Assembly: GCA_026129165.1 (NCBI GenBank)
Contig: JAHCIP010000016.1
Coordinates: 1-37,455 of the forward strand
From: Anaerolineae bacterium
Lineage (GTDB): Bacteria > Chloroflexota > Anaerolineae > Epilineales > JAHCIE01
Reading direction: 5' to 3'
DNA length: 37,455 nucleotides
Below, in pieces: positions 15,762 to 24,100 of this stretch. A program made the translations under genes and the position numbers. The number at the start of each line of letters is the position of its first letter. Positions within the stretch are counted from its first letter, which is position 1. The notes under the pieces were generated by a model. That model was not told where the DNA came from and did no database searches. It saw only the letters and a program-made list of their open reading frames with translations.

Positions 15762-16976
15762 ATGACCCCGGACGAAGCCCGCCGCTTCCACGACGAGAGC
15801 CTGGTCTTTCTGGCCTATACCGTCACGCCGGTCCGCCTGACGCGGCAGGGCGCGAGCCTGCGCCACATGGCCGAGTGGCTGGACGGGCCGCGCGTGGACC
15901 TGCCCAAGCTCAAGCAGGGCGGGGTAGACGCCGTCTTCCTGTCGGTCGGCTCCGAGTCGCTGCTGGTGGAGGCGGTCAGCAACGCGATCTGGGCCACCCA
16001 GCCGCCCCAGAAGCGGCTCATGCGGCCGGTGTGGTCGGGGCCAGCGGCGGTCAAGCGCATCCTGTGGGGGATTGACGCCCTGCACGAGATGATGGCTGCC
16101 AACAGCGACGTCATCGAACTGGCGCTGTGCGCGGCGGATGTGGAACGCATTGTGGCGAAGGGCAAGATCGCGGGCATTATCCACGTGACGCGGGGCGACA
16201 TTGACGACGACCTGGCGATGCTGAGGACCTACTGGCGCAACGGCGTGCGGGGGATGCAGATCGCCTACGACGATGGCCGGCCGGGCTGGGTGGACGCCTG
16301 TTCGTACCCGCCTGTCGCCCACGGTCTGACCGATTTCGGGCGCGACGTGATCCGCGAGATGAACCGCCTGGGGATGCTCATTGACCTGGCGCATGCCTCG
16401 GACGCCGCCTACGCCGCCGTCCTGGGAGTCTCTAGCCAGCCGGTCATCTCGTCGCACTCGGGCAGTCGCGCCCTGTGCAACGTCTGGCGCAACCTGACCG
16501 ACGACACCCTGCGCGCCCTGGCCGCCCACCGCAGCCCGGTCGGCGCGTTCTTCGGCTCGGGCTATCTCGACGAACGTTACTGGGCCCAGCCGGCGGCGCA
16601 CATCTTCCGCGAGCAGGCCTACCGCCGTCAGGCCGCCCTGGCCGCCCAGACCTGGGACGACCCGATGGACCTGGCGCTTGCCCTGCGCTCGCCCGCCCCC
16701 TCCGATGAGCCGCCCCCGCCCTTGCCCCAAACCTCGCCTATGTCCGTCCTGCTGGATCACATGGACCACTCGGTGCAGTTGATGGGCGAGGACTACGTCT
16801 GCCTCGGCTCGGACTTCGGCGGCATTGACAGCGATGGGGTGACCGGGCTGGACGAGCCGTCCAAGCTGCCTAATCTGACCGCCGCGCTCCTGGAACGCGG
16901 CTATACCTCTGAGACCGTCCGCAAGATTCTGGGAACCAACCTGCTGCGGCTCTTCCGCGAAGTGGTTGGGTCTTAG
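15762..16976 (+). CDS. Divergent M19 (renal dipeptidase) family protein lacking the first metal site
   Basis: The protein has 404 residues and aligns along the M19 fold. The region GDIDDDLAMLRTYWRNGVRGMQ, the segment MLIDLAHAS (H211), SSHSGSRALC (H232), the R243-N-L motif and GSDFGG (D351) are all recognisable. The usual N-terminal DGHxD motif is absent: the same strand reads LVFLAYTV, with Tyr19 and Val21 in place of His and Asp. The bridging Glu is replaced by Val or Thr near 142, and the substrate His of the LTH motif is Tyr169. The stop codon of the preceding gene in the same frame rules out a missed N-terminal extension. The first zinc site should therefore be lost; it may be a one-metal enzyme with another reaction or a pseudoenzyme. 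GAGGG before the ATG supports the start. Confidence 0.82.
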   Translation: MTPDEARRFHDESLVFLAYTVTPVRLTRQGASLRHMAEWLDGPRVDLPKLKQGGVDAVFLSVGSESLLVEAVSNAIWATQPPQKRLMRPVWSGPAAVKRILWGIDALHEMMAANSDVIELALCAADVERIVAKGKIAGIIHVTRGDIDDDLAMLRTYWRNGVRGMQIAYDDGRPGWVDACSYPPVAHGLTDFGRDVIREMNRLGMLIDLAHASDAAYAAVLGVSSQPVISSHSGSRALCNVWRNLTDDTLRALAAHRSPVGAFFGSGYLDERYWAQPAAHIFREQAYRRQAALAAQTWDDPMDLALALRSPAPSDEPPPPLPQTSPMSVLLDHMDHSVQLMGEDYVCLGSDFGGIDSDGVTGLDEPSKLPNLTAALLERGYTSETVRKILGTNLLRLFREVVGS

Positions 16977-17002
16977 CTCAAGAGACACGCTAAGGAGACA
17001 TG

Positions 17003-18028
17003 ATGGAACATGCGAAACTGCGCGCTGGCGTCATTGGCGCTGGCCTCGGTGGACACCACGGCTACGCCTACGCCCACGCGCCGGAGTATGAACTGGTCGC
17101 CGTGTGCGACATCAAGCCTGAAGTGTTTGCTAACTTCTATGACCGCGCTCACCTGCCGGCTGGCAGCCTCCACGAGTACACCGACTACCGCCAGATGCTG
17201 GAGCGCGAACGGCTGGATGTAGTCAGCGTGGCGACCCCCGACCACGTCCACGCCAGCCCGGTGTGTGACTCGGCCGAGGCGGGGGTGAAAGGTATCTTTG
17301 TCGAGAAGCCCCTGGCGATTAGCCTGGCCGACGCCGACCGCATGATTGAAGTGACCGAGAAGCACGGCGTCAAGGTGTCGGTGGACCACACACGCAGTTG
17401 GATCCCGTCCTACCAGCACGTGCGCCGCTTCGTGCGCGAGGGCGAGATCGGCCCGCTGACACGCATCGTCTGCCACCACGGCGGCCGGCGCTCCATGCTC
17501 TTCCGCAACTGCACCCACACCATTGACGCGCTGTGCTTCTTCGCGGACTCGGAGCCGCTGTGGGTCATCGCGGCCCACGAGCGCGGCTTCGAGGACTACG
17601 GCACGGAGTACAAGGGCATGGGCGGCAAAGACCCCATGCTCGACCCCGGCTCGACCATCATCATCGAGTTCGCCAACGGCACGCGGGCGATTATGAACAG
17701 CGCCAAGAACACACCCCAGGTGGTCGAGTTCGACCTGATGGGGCCGAATGGCCGCTACGTCGTGACCGACAGCACGGCCTACGCCTGGAAGACCGACAAG
17801 CCAGAGGGCGCGCTCACGTCCGTCCCCGCCCCGTGGGCCGAGGGCTACAAGCCCGGCTTTGGCGACACCCTGATTCCCGCCGTCCAGGAACTGGCGCAGA
17901 TGATTTGGACCGACGCGCCGAGCAGTTCGCCGCCCCGTCGCGCCCGCTGGACGCTAGAAATCATGCTCGCCGCCCTATTGTCTCAATCCCGCGACAGTGC
18001 CAAGATTTACCTGCCACTGGAGAGGTAG
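17003..18028 (+). CDS. Gfo/Idh/MocA family NAD(P)-dependent oxidoreductase 1
   Basis: The protein has 341 residues. The Rossmann motif GAGLGG (12-17) and the catalytic EKP motif (E101-K102-P103) are intact. The C-terminal alpha/beta substrate domain includes HTRSWIPSYQHVRRFVREGEIG and a CTHTIDALCFF segment, where His would act in catalysis. Such enzymes oxidise or reduce a sugar or polyol hydroxyl with NAD(P). Two consecutive ATG codons are present (17000 and 17003); AAGGAG at 16992-16997 is only two bases from the first and five from the second, so the second is preferred. It follows the M19-like gene by 26 nt. It is not especially close to the other six family members in this window. Confidence 0.9.
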   Translation: MEHAKLRAGVIGAGLGGHHGYAYAHAPEYELVAVCDIKPEVFANFYDRAHLPAGSLHEYTDYRQMLERERLDVVSVATPDHVHASPVCDSAEAGVKGIFVEKPLAISLADADRMIEVTEKHGVKVSVDHTRSWIPSYQHVRRFVREGEIGPLTRIVCHHGGRRSMLFRNCTHTIDALCFFADSEPLWVIAAHERGFEDYGTEYKGMGGKDPMLDPGSTIIIEFANGTRAIMNSAKNTPQVVEFDLMGPNGRYVVTDSTAYAWKTDKPEGALTSVPAPWAEGYKPGFGDTLIPAVQELAQMIWTDAPSSSPPRRARWTLEIMLAALLSQSRDSAKIYLPLER

Positions 18029-18095
18029 TCAGTAGTCAGTACAAAGTAGTCAGTACGAAGTAGTGGGTAGACTTCTGGCCGACTACCGACTACTC
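18026..18095. repeat. Heptamer hairpin repeat, copy 3
   Basis: AGTCAGT-type heptamers form a left arm (18026-18072) and GACTACCGACTACT a right arm ending at 18095. It sits between a Gfo/Idh/MocA gene and a propeller gene, ending just before that gene's AAGGAG ribosome-binding site. Confidence 0.8.
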
Positions 18096-18109
18096 CCCAA
18101 GGAGACCCC

Positions 18110-19468
18110 ATGCGCGAGATTGGCTCGCGGCTCGAACTGTTCGTGGACGACTGGCTCATCGAGACGCTCCAGGGCGCGGCCCTCCGCCTGCACTCGCCTA
18201 CCTTCCGCGACGTCGCCCTGTATTTCGACCAACCGTGGGAAGGTGGTGGGGCACACTACGTGGCGATGGCCGAGGTGAACGGTGAGTATCGCTGCTACTA
18301 TCGCGGCTTCTACAACGACCGCCAGGGCGCAACCTGCCTGGCGACCAGCCGCGACGGCGTCCATTGGGAGCGTCCGACGCTGGGCGTGGTCGAGTGGCGC
18401 GGCTCGCGGGACAATAACATCATCTTGTTCGGGGAAGCGCCGGGGACCTTCGCCCCGTTCCTGGACACCAACCCGGCTGCCCCGGCTACTGAACGCTTCA
18501 AGGGCCTGGGGGCCGAGCGGGTCGAGTCGCGTGACGTGCGCCGCTGGCCGCACCTGTTCGCCTTCGCCTCCGAGGATGGGGTTCACTGGCGTAAATGGCG
18601 CGACGAGCCGGTCATCAGTGATGGCGCGTTCGACTCGCAGAACCTGGCCTACTGGGACGCCTATCGGGGCCACTACGTCGCCTTCTACCGCGACTTCTAC
18701 ACGGTCGCGTCGGGCGAACGGGTGCGCGGCATCAAATGGGCCACCTCGCCTGACTTCATCCACTGGACACCGGGCCAGTGGCTCCAGTACAATGATGTCC
18801 CCGATGAGCACCTCTACACCAATGCCACCATCAGCTACGCCCGCGCGCCGCACCTCTACCTGGCCTTCCCCAAGCGTTTTCTCCCCAAGCGCCGCGTCAA
18901 GTACGATCACGACGACGACGGCCTGAGCGACGGCGTTTTCATGAGCAGCCGCGACGGCCTGCACTGGCATCGCTGGCGCGAGGCATTCCTGCGTCCCGGC
19001 CGTGAGCCGCAGGACTGGGTGGACCGCACCAACGGTATTGCCTGGGGCATCTACCAAACCGGCCCGGACGAGTTGTCCATCTACTGGATTTCGCACTACG
19101 GCCAACCGACGTGTCGGCTCAAGCGGGGCACGCTGCGCCTGGACGGCTTCGTCTCGCTCCACGCCGACTTCCCCGGCGGCGAGATGACCACCCATCCATT
19201 GACGTTCAGTGGGAGCGAACTGGTCCTGAACTATGCCACCTCGGCCGCCGGCAGCGTGCGCGTCGAGGTCCAGGACGAGCAAGGCCAGCCGCTGCCGGGC
19301 TACAGCCTGGACGAGTGTGTCGAGATGTACGGCGACGAGATTAAGGCGGCGGTGCGCTGGCAGAGCGGCGCGAGCGTCGGCGCGCTCCAGGGGCGGCCAG
19401 TCCGACTGCGCTTTGCCCTGGCCGACGCTGATGTGTACGCGCTGCAATTTGCCGTCTCAACCCCTTGA
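18110..19468 (+). CDS. GH32/GH43-like five-bladed beta-propeller glycosidase family protein, paralogue B
   Basis: The protein has 452 residues, the shortest of the four paralogues. It opens with ELFVDDWLIE (D13-D14), the N-terminal acidic strand typical of this propeller family. The signature TSRDGVHWERPTLG is at 79-92, with EWRGSRDNN after it. Further blade motifs are DGVHW near 160, SPDFIHW and SRDGLHW. The C-terminal sandwich (about 365-452) reads VRVEVQDEQGQPLPGY and RPVRLRFALADADVYAL, a domain frequent in large uncharacterised propeller families of Planctomycetes, Verrucomicrobia and Chloroflexota. It has no signal peptide. It may cleave a glycosidic bond, but catalytic residues are inferred only by analogy. 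AAGGAG precedes the ATG. Its stop codon TGA overlaps the -35 box of the GntR promoter. Confidence 0.8.
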   Translation: MREIGSRLELFVDDWLIETLQGAALRLHSPTFRDVALYFDQPWEGGGAHYVAMAEVNGEYRCYYRGFYNDRQGATCLATSRDGVHWERPTLGVVEWRGSRDNNIILFGEAPGTFAPFLDTNPAAPATERFKGLGAERVESRDVRRWPHLFAFASEDGVHWRKWRDEPVISDGAFDSQNLAYWDAYRGHYVAFYRDFYTVASGERVRGIKWATSPDFIHWTPGQWLQYNDVPDEHLYTNATISYARAPHLYLAFPKRFLPKRRVKYDHDDDGLSDGVFMSSRDGLHWHRWREAFLRPGREPQDWVDRTNGIAWGIYQTGPDELSIYWISHYGQPTCRLKRGTLRLDGFVSLHADFPGGEMTTHPLTFSGSELVLNYATSAAGSVRVEVQDEQGQPLPGYSLDECVEMYGDEIKAAVRWQSGASVGALQGRPVRLRFALADADVYALQFAVSTP

Positions 19469-19493
19469 CAAACGCGGTGGCTTGCGGTATAGT
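19465..19493 (+). promoter_or_regulatory. Consensus promoter of the GntR regulator gene
   Basis: TTGACA (19465-19470), a 17 bp spacer and TATAGT (19488-19493) form a near-perfect promoter. The -35 box contains the stop codon of the upstream propeller gene. The predicted start is near 19500, giving a leader of about 33 bases with no clear Shine-Dalgarno before the ATG at 19533. Confidence 0.85.
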
Positions 19494-19529
19494 GGTCCTA
19501 CAATAGTACCACTATCCGCGAGCCACCGC
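19474..19529. promoter_or_regulatory. 56 bp inverted repeat and GntR-type operator
   Basis: The left arm (19474-19496) and right arm (19508-19529) pair over about 22 bases with one mismatch and one bulge; an inner CTA/TAG pair flanks the centre. Within it, TAGTACCACTA (19504-19514) fits the FadR-subfamily operator TNGTNNNACNA exactly. The opposite-facing TAGTGGTCCTA (19490-19500) differs from that consensus at one defined base. The repeat covers the -10 box and the start of transcription, as expected for autorepression. In read-through RNA from the propeller gene the same repeat would fold into a strong hairpin, but no U tract follows. Confidence 0.8.
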
Positions 19530-19532
19530 AGA

Positions 19533-20240
19533 ATGTTACAGCCCCTGTCTCGATCCACCCTCACGCAGCAGGCGACTGAGGCGATTCGGCAACTCATCCT
19601 CCGTGAGAACCTGGCCCGTGGGGCGAAGCTGCCCAGCGAACGCGAACTGTGTGAGACCCTCGTCGTCAGCCGTAACATCGTGCGTGAGGCGTTGAGCGTG
19701 TTGGAGGCCGAGGGCGTCATCACCCGCCAAGGGGGCAAAGGGACATTCGTCGCCCAGGTGGATCGGACACTGGCTACCGAGACGACATCGGTCACCATCA
19801 AACCCAATGGGCAGCCGGCCCTGGTGTCGCGGGATGCCCGCTTCGCCCTGGAGATGGGCGCGTTGGAGTTGATTGTCGAGCGTATCGCCGATGACGAGAT
19901 CGCGGCCTTGACCCGCCTAGTGGATGCCCAAGAGCAGCGCGTGCGGGCGGGGGCGCGGGCCATCAAAGAGGACATCGCCTTTCATGTGGCCTTGCTCAAA
20001 GCGAGCAAGAACCCTATCCTGATTGAATTGGCCCCGCTGGTCATTGACGGGATGCGCGAGGGCCTGCTCCAGACGCCGCTGGGCTTCTACCGCAGCGTGG
20101 ACAGCGACTTCCTGGCGCATCGTACCATCATCGAGGCGCTCAAGCGGCGTGACCTGGACCGCGCCCGCGCGGCCATGCGCGCCCATTTTCTCTATACCGA
20201 CTTTCCCGATACTTTGCTACAGCTACCTGAGCCAGAATAA
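19533..20240 (+). CDS. GntR family transcriptional regulator, FadR subfamily (FCD domain)
   Basis: The protein has 235 residues. The N-terminal winged helix spans about 5-75, with the family hallmarks LPSERELCETLVVSRNIVREAL and the wing GGKGTFV. The C-terminal all-helical FCD domain (about 100-225) carries the metal/ligand set D147, H151, H196 and H218. FCD regulators respond to carboxylated metabolites such as gluconate, galactonate, lactate or uronates. That agrees with the acid-sugar enzymes of the left operon. The ATG at 19533 is chosen because the wHTH begins nearby and a consensus promoter and operator lie just upstream; the open frame further upstream overlaps the propeller gene. It is the only transcription factor in the window and probably represses itself and the import operon. 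Confidence 0.92.
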   Translation: MLQPLSRSTLTQQATEAIRQLILRENLARGAKLPSERELCETLVVSRNIVREALSVLEAEGVITRQGGKGTFVAQVDRTLATETTSVTIKPNGQPALVSRDARFALEMGALELIVERIADDEIAALTRLVDAQEQRVRAGARAIKEDIAFHVALLKASKNPILIELAPLVIDGMREGLLQTPLGFYRSVDSDFLAHRTIIEALKRRDLDRARAAMRAHFLYTDFPDTLLQLPEPE

Positions 20241-20283
20241 TGGCGGCTCAGGCTACACCATCCCGCGTGAGGAGGACTGGCAC

Positions 20284-21546
20284 ATGGACGAGCGACTGGC
20301 CATTGAGGGTGGGACTCCAGTGCGCACGCGGCCCTTTGGCCCGGGCCATGATTTTGGTGAGGACGATGCCGAAGCCGTCGCCGAGGTCGTCCGCACCGGC
20401 GCCGTCGGCAAGGGCAAGCGGGTGCTCGAGTTCGAGCGGGCCTTCGCGGCGCGTCACGGCGTCCGCCACGGCATGAGCGTCACATCAGGCACGGCGGCCA
20501 TGCACGTCGCCGTCGCGGCCATCAACCCCGACCCCGGCGACGAAATCATCGTCACGCCCTGGACCTCAGGAGGGAGCATCATCGGTTTGCTGCTCCACAA
20601 CTGCGTGCCGGTGTTCGCCGATATTGACGACACCTATACCCTCGACCCCGCCGATGTCGAGGCCAAGATTACGCCACGCACGCGGGCTATCATTGCCGTC
20701 CACCTGTTCGGCAACCCGTGCGACCTGGACGCCCTGGCCGACATCGCCCGCCGTCACAACCTGTTCCTCATCGAGGACTGCGCCCAGGCCCACTTCGCGG
20801 AGTACCAGGGTCGCATCGTCGGCTCCATCGGCGACATCGCCGGCTACTCCTTCGGCGGCAAGCACCTGTCGGCCGGCATCGGCGGCATGGTCCTGACCAA
20901 CAACGAGTCGCTCTGGGAGCGCGGGCTGCTGTTCTCCGACGCTGCTCTACCCCGCGCCGGCGGCCCCTACGCCGGCCGGCCCTATGCCAACTACTTCCTC
21001 GGCCCCAACTATCGCATGAACGACCTCATCGCCGCCCTGCTGCTGTCTCAGATGAAGAAGGTGGACGGCTACATTGAGGCCAAGATTCAGGCGGCCCAGG
21101 CCCTGACCGAGGGCCTGGCCGACCTGGACGAGATCACCCCGCAACGCGTGCGCCCCGGCGATCGCAACACCTACTGGGTCTACGGCGTCACCCTGGACAC
21201 CGACCGCCTGACGTGCGATGCCTGGCAGTTTGCCGACGCCGTGAACAAGGAAGGCGTGCCGATGGGCGGGCCGTACCTGGGCACCGGCAAGGAAGGGCCG
21301 CTGTATCGCAACCCGTTCCTGGCCGAGCCAAACCTCTACGGCCACAGCCGCTTCCCGCTGGACTATGGCCGCGAGCACGCCATTGACTACCGCCTGATCG
21401 AGTGCCCCAACGGGGAGCAACTCATGCAGCGCGGCGTCAACATCCAGATGCGGCCGAGCTTCACCGAAGCGGACATCGCCGACATGGTGGCCGCCATCCG
21501 CAAGGTGACGGTCCACTACCGCAAGCCGGTGTTCGCCCTGGCGTAG
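20284..21546 (+). CDS. DegT/DnrJ/EryC1 family PLP-dependent aminotransferase
   Basis: The protein has 420 residues from the ATG at 20284, supported by GAGGAGG just upstream; the frame extends earlier but overlaps the regulator gene. Hallmarks are the SGTAAMHVAVAA phosphate-binding region (68-79), the ED-AQAH segment (E164, D165, Q168) and the PLP-binding Lys K193 in YSFGGKHLSAG, followed by IGGMVLT. The family transfers an amino group to a keto sugar or keto-cyclitol, or acts as a dehydratase when the Lys is lost; here the Lys is present. In a catabolic locus full of Gfo/Idh/MocA dehydrogenases it may act on the keto sugars they make, in either direction. Glutamine:scyllo-inosose aminotransferase-like activity is one option. 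It starts 43 nt after the GntR gene and is likely co-transcribed with it. Confidence 0.9.
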   Translation: MDERLAIEGGTPVRTRPFGPGHDFGEDDAEAVAEVVRTGAVGKGKRVLEFERAFAARHGVRHGMSVTSGTAAMHVAVAAINPDPGDEIIVTPWTSGGSIIGLLLHNCVPVFADIDDTYTLDPADVEAKITPRTRAIIAVHLFGNPCDLDALADIARRHNLFLIEDCAQAHFAEYQGRIVGSIGDIAGYSFGGKHLSAGIGGMVLTNNESLWERGLLFSDAALPRAGGPYAGRPYANYFLGPNYRMNDLIAALLLSQMKKVDGYIEAKIQAAQALTEGLADLDEITPQRVRPGDRNTYWVYGVTLDTDRLTCDAWQFADAVNKEGVPMGGPYLGTGKEGPLYRNPFLAEPNLYGHSRFPLDYGREHAIDYRLIECPNGEQLMQRGVNIQMRPSFTEADIADMVAAIRKVTVHYRKPVFALA

Positions 21547-21550
21547 GCTG

Positions 21551-21765
21551 CGCGGGCGTAGGGGTAGCCCTCTGTGGCTCCCCTGCGCTAGGCTGGCGTA
21601 GGTCGCGCGGGGCGTAGGGGTAGCCCTGTGTGGCTACCCTCGCGCCAGACAGGCTTGGGTCGCGCGGGCCTAAAGACCCGTGCTAGGCAGACGAAGCCCA
21701 AGGGGCTAGGCTTGCTAGCCCGCCAGGGCTTTGTATCAGTAGCCCAGCGGCTTCAGCCCTGGGCG
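21551..21765. repeat. Tandem GTAGGGGTAGCCC hairpins and GC-rich spacer repeats
   Basis: Two near-identical hairpin units (21556-21588 and 21611-21646), spaced 56 bp apart, share GTAGGGGTAGCCCT at their 5' side and a matching GGCT-CCC 3' side. A third, shorter CGGGCCTAAAGACCCG hairpin begins near 21665. A GCCCAGCGGCTTCAGCCCTG-type element follows at about 21741-21765. No coding frame is evident. The stretch separates the aminotransferase gene from the next oxidoreductase gene. Confidence 0.75.
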
Positions 21766-21784
21766 CACTTTCGAGGAGCAACTG

Positions 21785-22849
21785 ATGGGTACATCGCGTG
21801 AGTATCGAGTCGGATTGGTGGGTTATGGCGGGCGGGCGCGTCAGCTCGGCCAGGCATGGTTAGGAGTGTCCGGGGCTAAGTTGGTCGCCGTGGCCGACCT
21901 GAAGCCTGACCTGCGCGACAAGGCGCAGACCGAACTGCCTGATGTGGCGGTCTATGAGAGCCACCAGGCCATGCTCGACCAGGCGGACCTGGATATTGTG
22001 ACCATCGGCACGACGGGCTACTTCCACGCCGCCATCACCCACGATACGGTCGCCAAAGGGATACGGGGCATCTACTGCGAAAAGCCGATGACGTGCAACC
22101 TGGCCGACGCCGATCAGATGGTCAACGACTGCAAAGAGGGCGGCACGGTCTTTGTCATGGGGCACCAGCGCCGCTACCACCCGTCCATTATCCGCCTGCG
22201 CGACGCCTTACGCAACGGCGAGATTGGCCGCCCGGCGCACGGGTATATGTACTGGGCCAGCGGCCGCGTCGGCTCCAATGGCACCCACTTCTTCGACGCC
22301 CTCAACTTCATCCTGGACAGCCAGCCAGTCGAAGTCGTGGGGCGGGTGGGGCGCGGGCTGGACCTGACGAAGGTGGAGGACCACCCGGTCTACAATACGC
22401 GGCTGGTGGACGACCCCGGCGCCATGGGCTTCATCACCTACGCCAATGGCTTCCGCCTGGCGTTGGACTGCATGAACGATGTCCTGCTGCCCTATACCTA
22501 CCTGTTCTGCGGTACCAAAGGCCGTATCTCGGTGGATGACGTCACCTTCGAGGCGGATTACCGCGCGCGCGATGCCGACACGCGCAGCCACCGCGACGCC
22601 TGGAAGCCTGTCCCGCGCCGTGAGTTCGGTGGCACGGGGCCGTGGGTCGGCTACGAGTCCGAGCAGGGCGCCTATCGTGACCTGATCCACTGCATCGAGA
22701 CGGGGGACAAGCCTGTTTCCACGGTGGAAGACGGCCGCTCCGTCATCGAGACCATCACGGCGTTTCACCTCTCGTCCGACGCCGGAATGAAGCCGGTCTC
22801 GCTGCCGCTCCCGCCTGAGGTGCGCAACTATCCGCTGAAGGTACACTAA
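21785..22849 (+). CDS. Gfo/Idh/MocA family NAD(P)-dependent oxidoreductase 2
   Basis: The protein has 354 residues. The N-terminal motif is VGYGGRAR (12-19), a variant of GxGxxG, and the catalytic EKP is E99-K100-P101. The C-terminal substrate domain contains GHQRRYHPSIIRLRDALRNGEIG and NGTHFFDALNFIL, where the conserved His lies. It probably oxidises a sugar, sugar acid or inositol-like ring hydroxyl. GAGGAG lies shortly before the ATG. It is separated from the aminotransferase gene by about 240 nt of hairpin repeats and from the M20 gene by a heptamer repeat, so it may be expressed somewhat independently. Which substrate it uses cannot be told. Confidence 0.9.
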   Translation: MGTSREYRVGLVGYGGRARQLGQAWLGVSGAKLVAVADLKPDLRDKAQTELPDVAVYESHQAMLDQADLDIVTIGTTGYFHAAITHDTVAKGIRGIYCEKPMTCNLADADQMVNDCKEGGTVFVMGHQRRYHPSIIRLRDALRNGEIGRPAHGYMYWASGRVGSNGTHFFDALNFILDSQPVEVVGRVGRGLDLTKVEDHPVYNTRLVDDPGAMGFITYANGFRLALDCMNDVLLPYTYLFCGTKGRISVDDVTFEADYRARDADTRSHRDAWKPVPRREFGGTGPWVGYESEQGAYRDLIHCIETGDKPVSTVEDGRSVIETITAFHLSSDAGMKPVSLPLPPEVRNYPLKVH

Positions 22850-22850
22850 G

Positions 22851-22925
22851 CAGTACAGAGTAGTCGGTAGTCAGACAGTCGGACCACTGACTACCGACTA
22901 CCGACTACCGACTACTGACTACTGT
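22851..22925. repeat. Heptamer hairpin repeat, copy 4
   Basis: The left arm has AGTCGGT-type heptamers (22851-22892) and the right arm has four tandem ACCGACT units ending near 22925. It begins immediately after the stop codon of the preceding oxidoreductase gene. Confidence 0.85.
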
Positions 22926-22948
22926 CCTCCGTCCTCCGTCGAGGTTTT

Positions 22949-24064
22949 ATGCCTTTGGATGTCGTGCAGTTGACCCGTGACCTGATAAGCTACCCCTCCG
23001 AGAGTTTCCGCAGTAATGTCGCCATCTCCGACTATCTAGAGGCGACACTCCAGGAGCTTGGCTTCGTCACCGAGTGGCTGGAGTACACCGACGACCAGGG
23101 CGAGCGCAAGGTGAGCCTGGTCGGCCAACGGGGACAGGGGACGGGCGGGCTGGCCTTCTTCTCGCACACCGACACCGTGCCGGGCGTAGGCTGGAGCCGT
23201 GACCCCTTCGCGCCGGTCGAGGAGGAGGGACGGCTCATTGGACTGGGCAGCGCCGACATGAAAGGACCGGGGGCGGCGACAGTCGTCGCCGCGGCCAGCG
23301 TTCCGGAGAGCGAGTTGCGGCATCCGGTGCTGGTCGTCTTTACCGCCGACGAGGAGATTGGGGGCGGCGGCGCCAAGCAGGTGGCAGCCGAGTCGCGCCT
23401 GCTGCGGGACGCGCAGTCGGCGGCGGGCATCGTGGCCGAGCCGACGCGGCTCATCCCGGTCTACGCCCACAAGGGCGGCGCTCAATTCATCGTGACGGCC
23501 CACGGCGTCGCCGCGCATACCAGCACCGACCGAGGCATCTCCGCCAACTTCCTCATCATCCCCTTCCTGGCCGAGATGGCCGAGTTGGCGAAGACGCTCA
23601 AGTCCGACCCGCGCCACCAGAACGCGGAGTTCGACCCGCCGACCAACGGCTTCAACCTGGTCATCAACGATGGCGGCGTGCCGACCAATATCACGCCATC
23701 GAAGACGGTCTGCCGCCTTGGGTTCCGCCCGATGCCCGGCGACCGTTCCGACGAGCTAGTGGCCTATATCCGGTCCCGTGCCGAGGCCCACGGCCTCGAG
23801 ATTACCTGGCGCAAGCTAGACCCGTTCTACACCCCGCGCGACAGCGAGATTGTGCAGGCCGCGCTGGCGGCGACAGGGGCCGAGCGAGCGATGACCGTGC
23901 CGTTTGGGACGGACGCCTTTTTCCTGAAAACGCTGTGTCCGATGGTAGTGCTGGGGCCGGGCAACATCGCCCAGGCGCACACCGACGGCGAGTGGATTGA
24001 GGTCGCCCAGTTGCGCGAGGCCGTAGCAGTTTACCAGCAGTTGATTCAGCGGTTCTGCATGTGA
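22949..24064 (+). CDS. M20 family metallopeptidase/deacylase (ArgE/DapE/ACY1-like)
   Basis: The protein has 371 residues with the complete two-zinc signature of the family: H73-x-D75 (SHTDTVP), bridging D103 (GSADMKGPG), the catalytic E135 with ligand E136 (TADEEIGGGG), E164 (VAEPTRL) and a C-terminal His in AQAHTDGEW. A dimerisation domain lies in the middle (about 175-290). Such enzymes hydrolyse N-acyl amino acids, succinylated or acetylated amines, or dipeptides. In this locus it could release an acyl group from an imported amino compound; this is inferred from context only. GAGG four bases from the ATG at 22949 supports the start. It lies between two hairpin repeats, so it may be a single-gene insertion in the array. 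Confidence 0.9.
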   Translation: MPLDVVQLTRDLISYPSESFRSNVAISDYLEATLQELGFVTEWLEYTDDQGERKVSLVGQRGQGTGGLAFFSHTDTVPGVGWSRDPFAPVEEEGRLIGLGSADMKGPGAATVVAAASVPESELRHPVLVVFTADEEIGGGGAKQVAAESRLLRDAQSAAGIVAEPTRLIPVYAHKGGAQFIVTAHGVAAHTSTDRGISANFLIIPFLAEMAELAKTLKSDPRHQNAEFDPPTNGFNLVINDGGVPTNITPSKTVCRLGFRPMPGDRSDELVAYIRSRAEAHGLEITWRKLDPFYTPRDSEIVQAALAATGAERAMTVPFGTDAFFLKTLCPMVVLGPGNIAQAHTDGEWIEVAQLREAVAVYQQLIQRFCM

Positions 24065-24100
24065 TTAAGACAGCCTTGCTCTATTGCAAACACGTCCGGC

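Noticed and set aside
15276..16988. Minus-strand open frame of 570 codons across the beta-sandwich and M19-like genes
   Set aside because: It spans two well-supported plus-strand genes and their gap, and shows only shadow composition rich in Gly, Val, Arg and His.
18083..19447. Minus-strand open frame of 454 codons opposite propeller B
   Set aside because: It is antisense to a recognisable propeller gene with a good ribosome-binding site, and the translation shows no domain.
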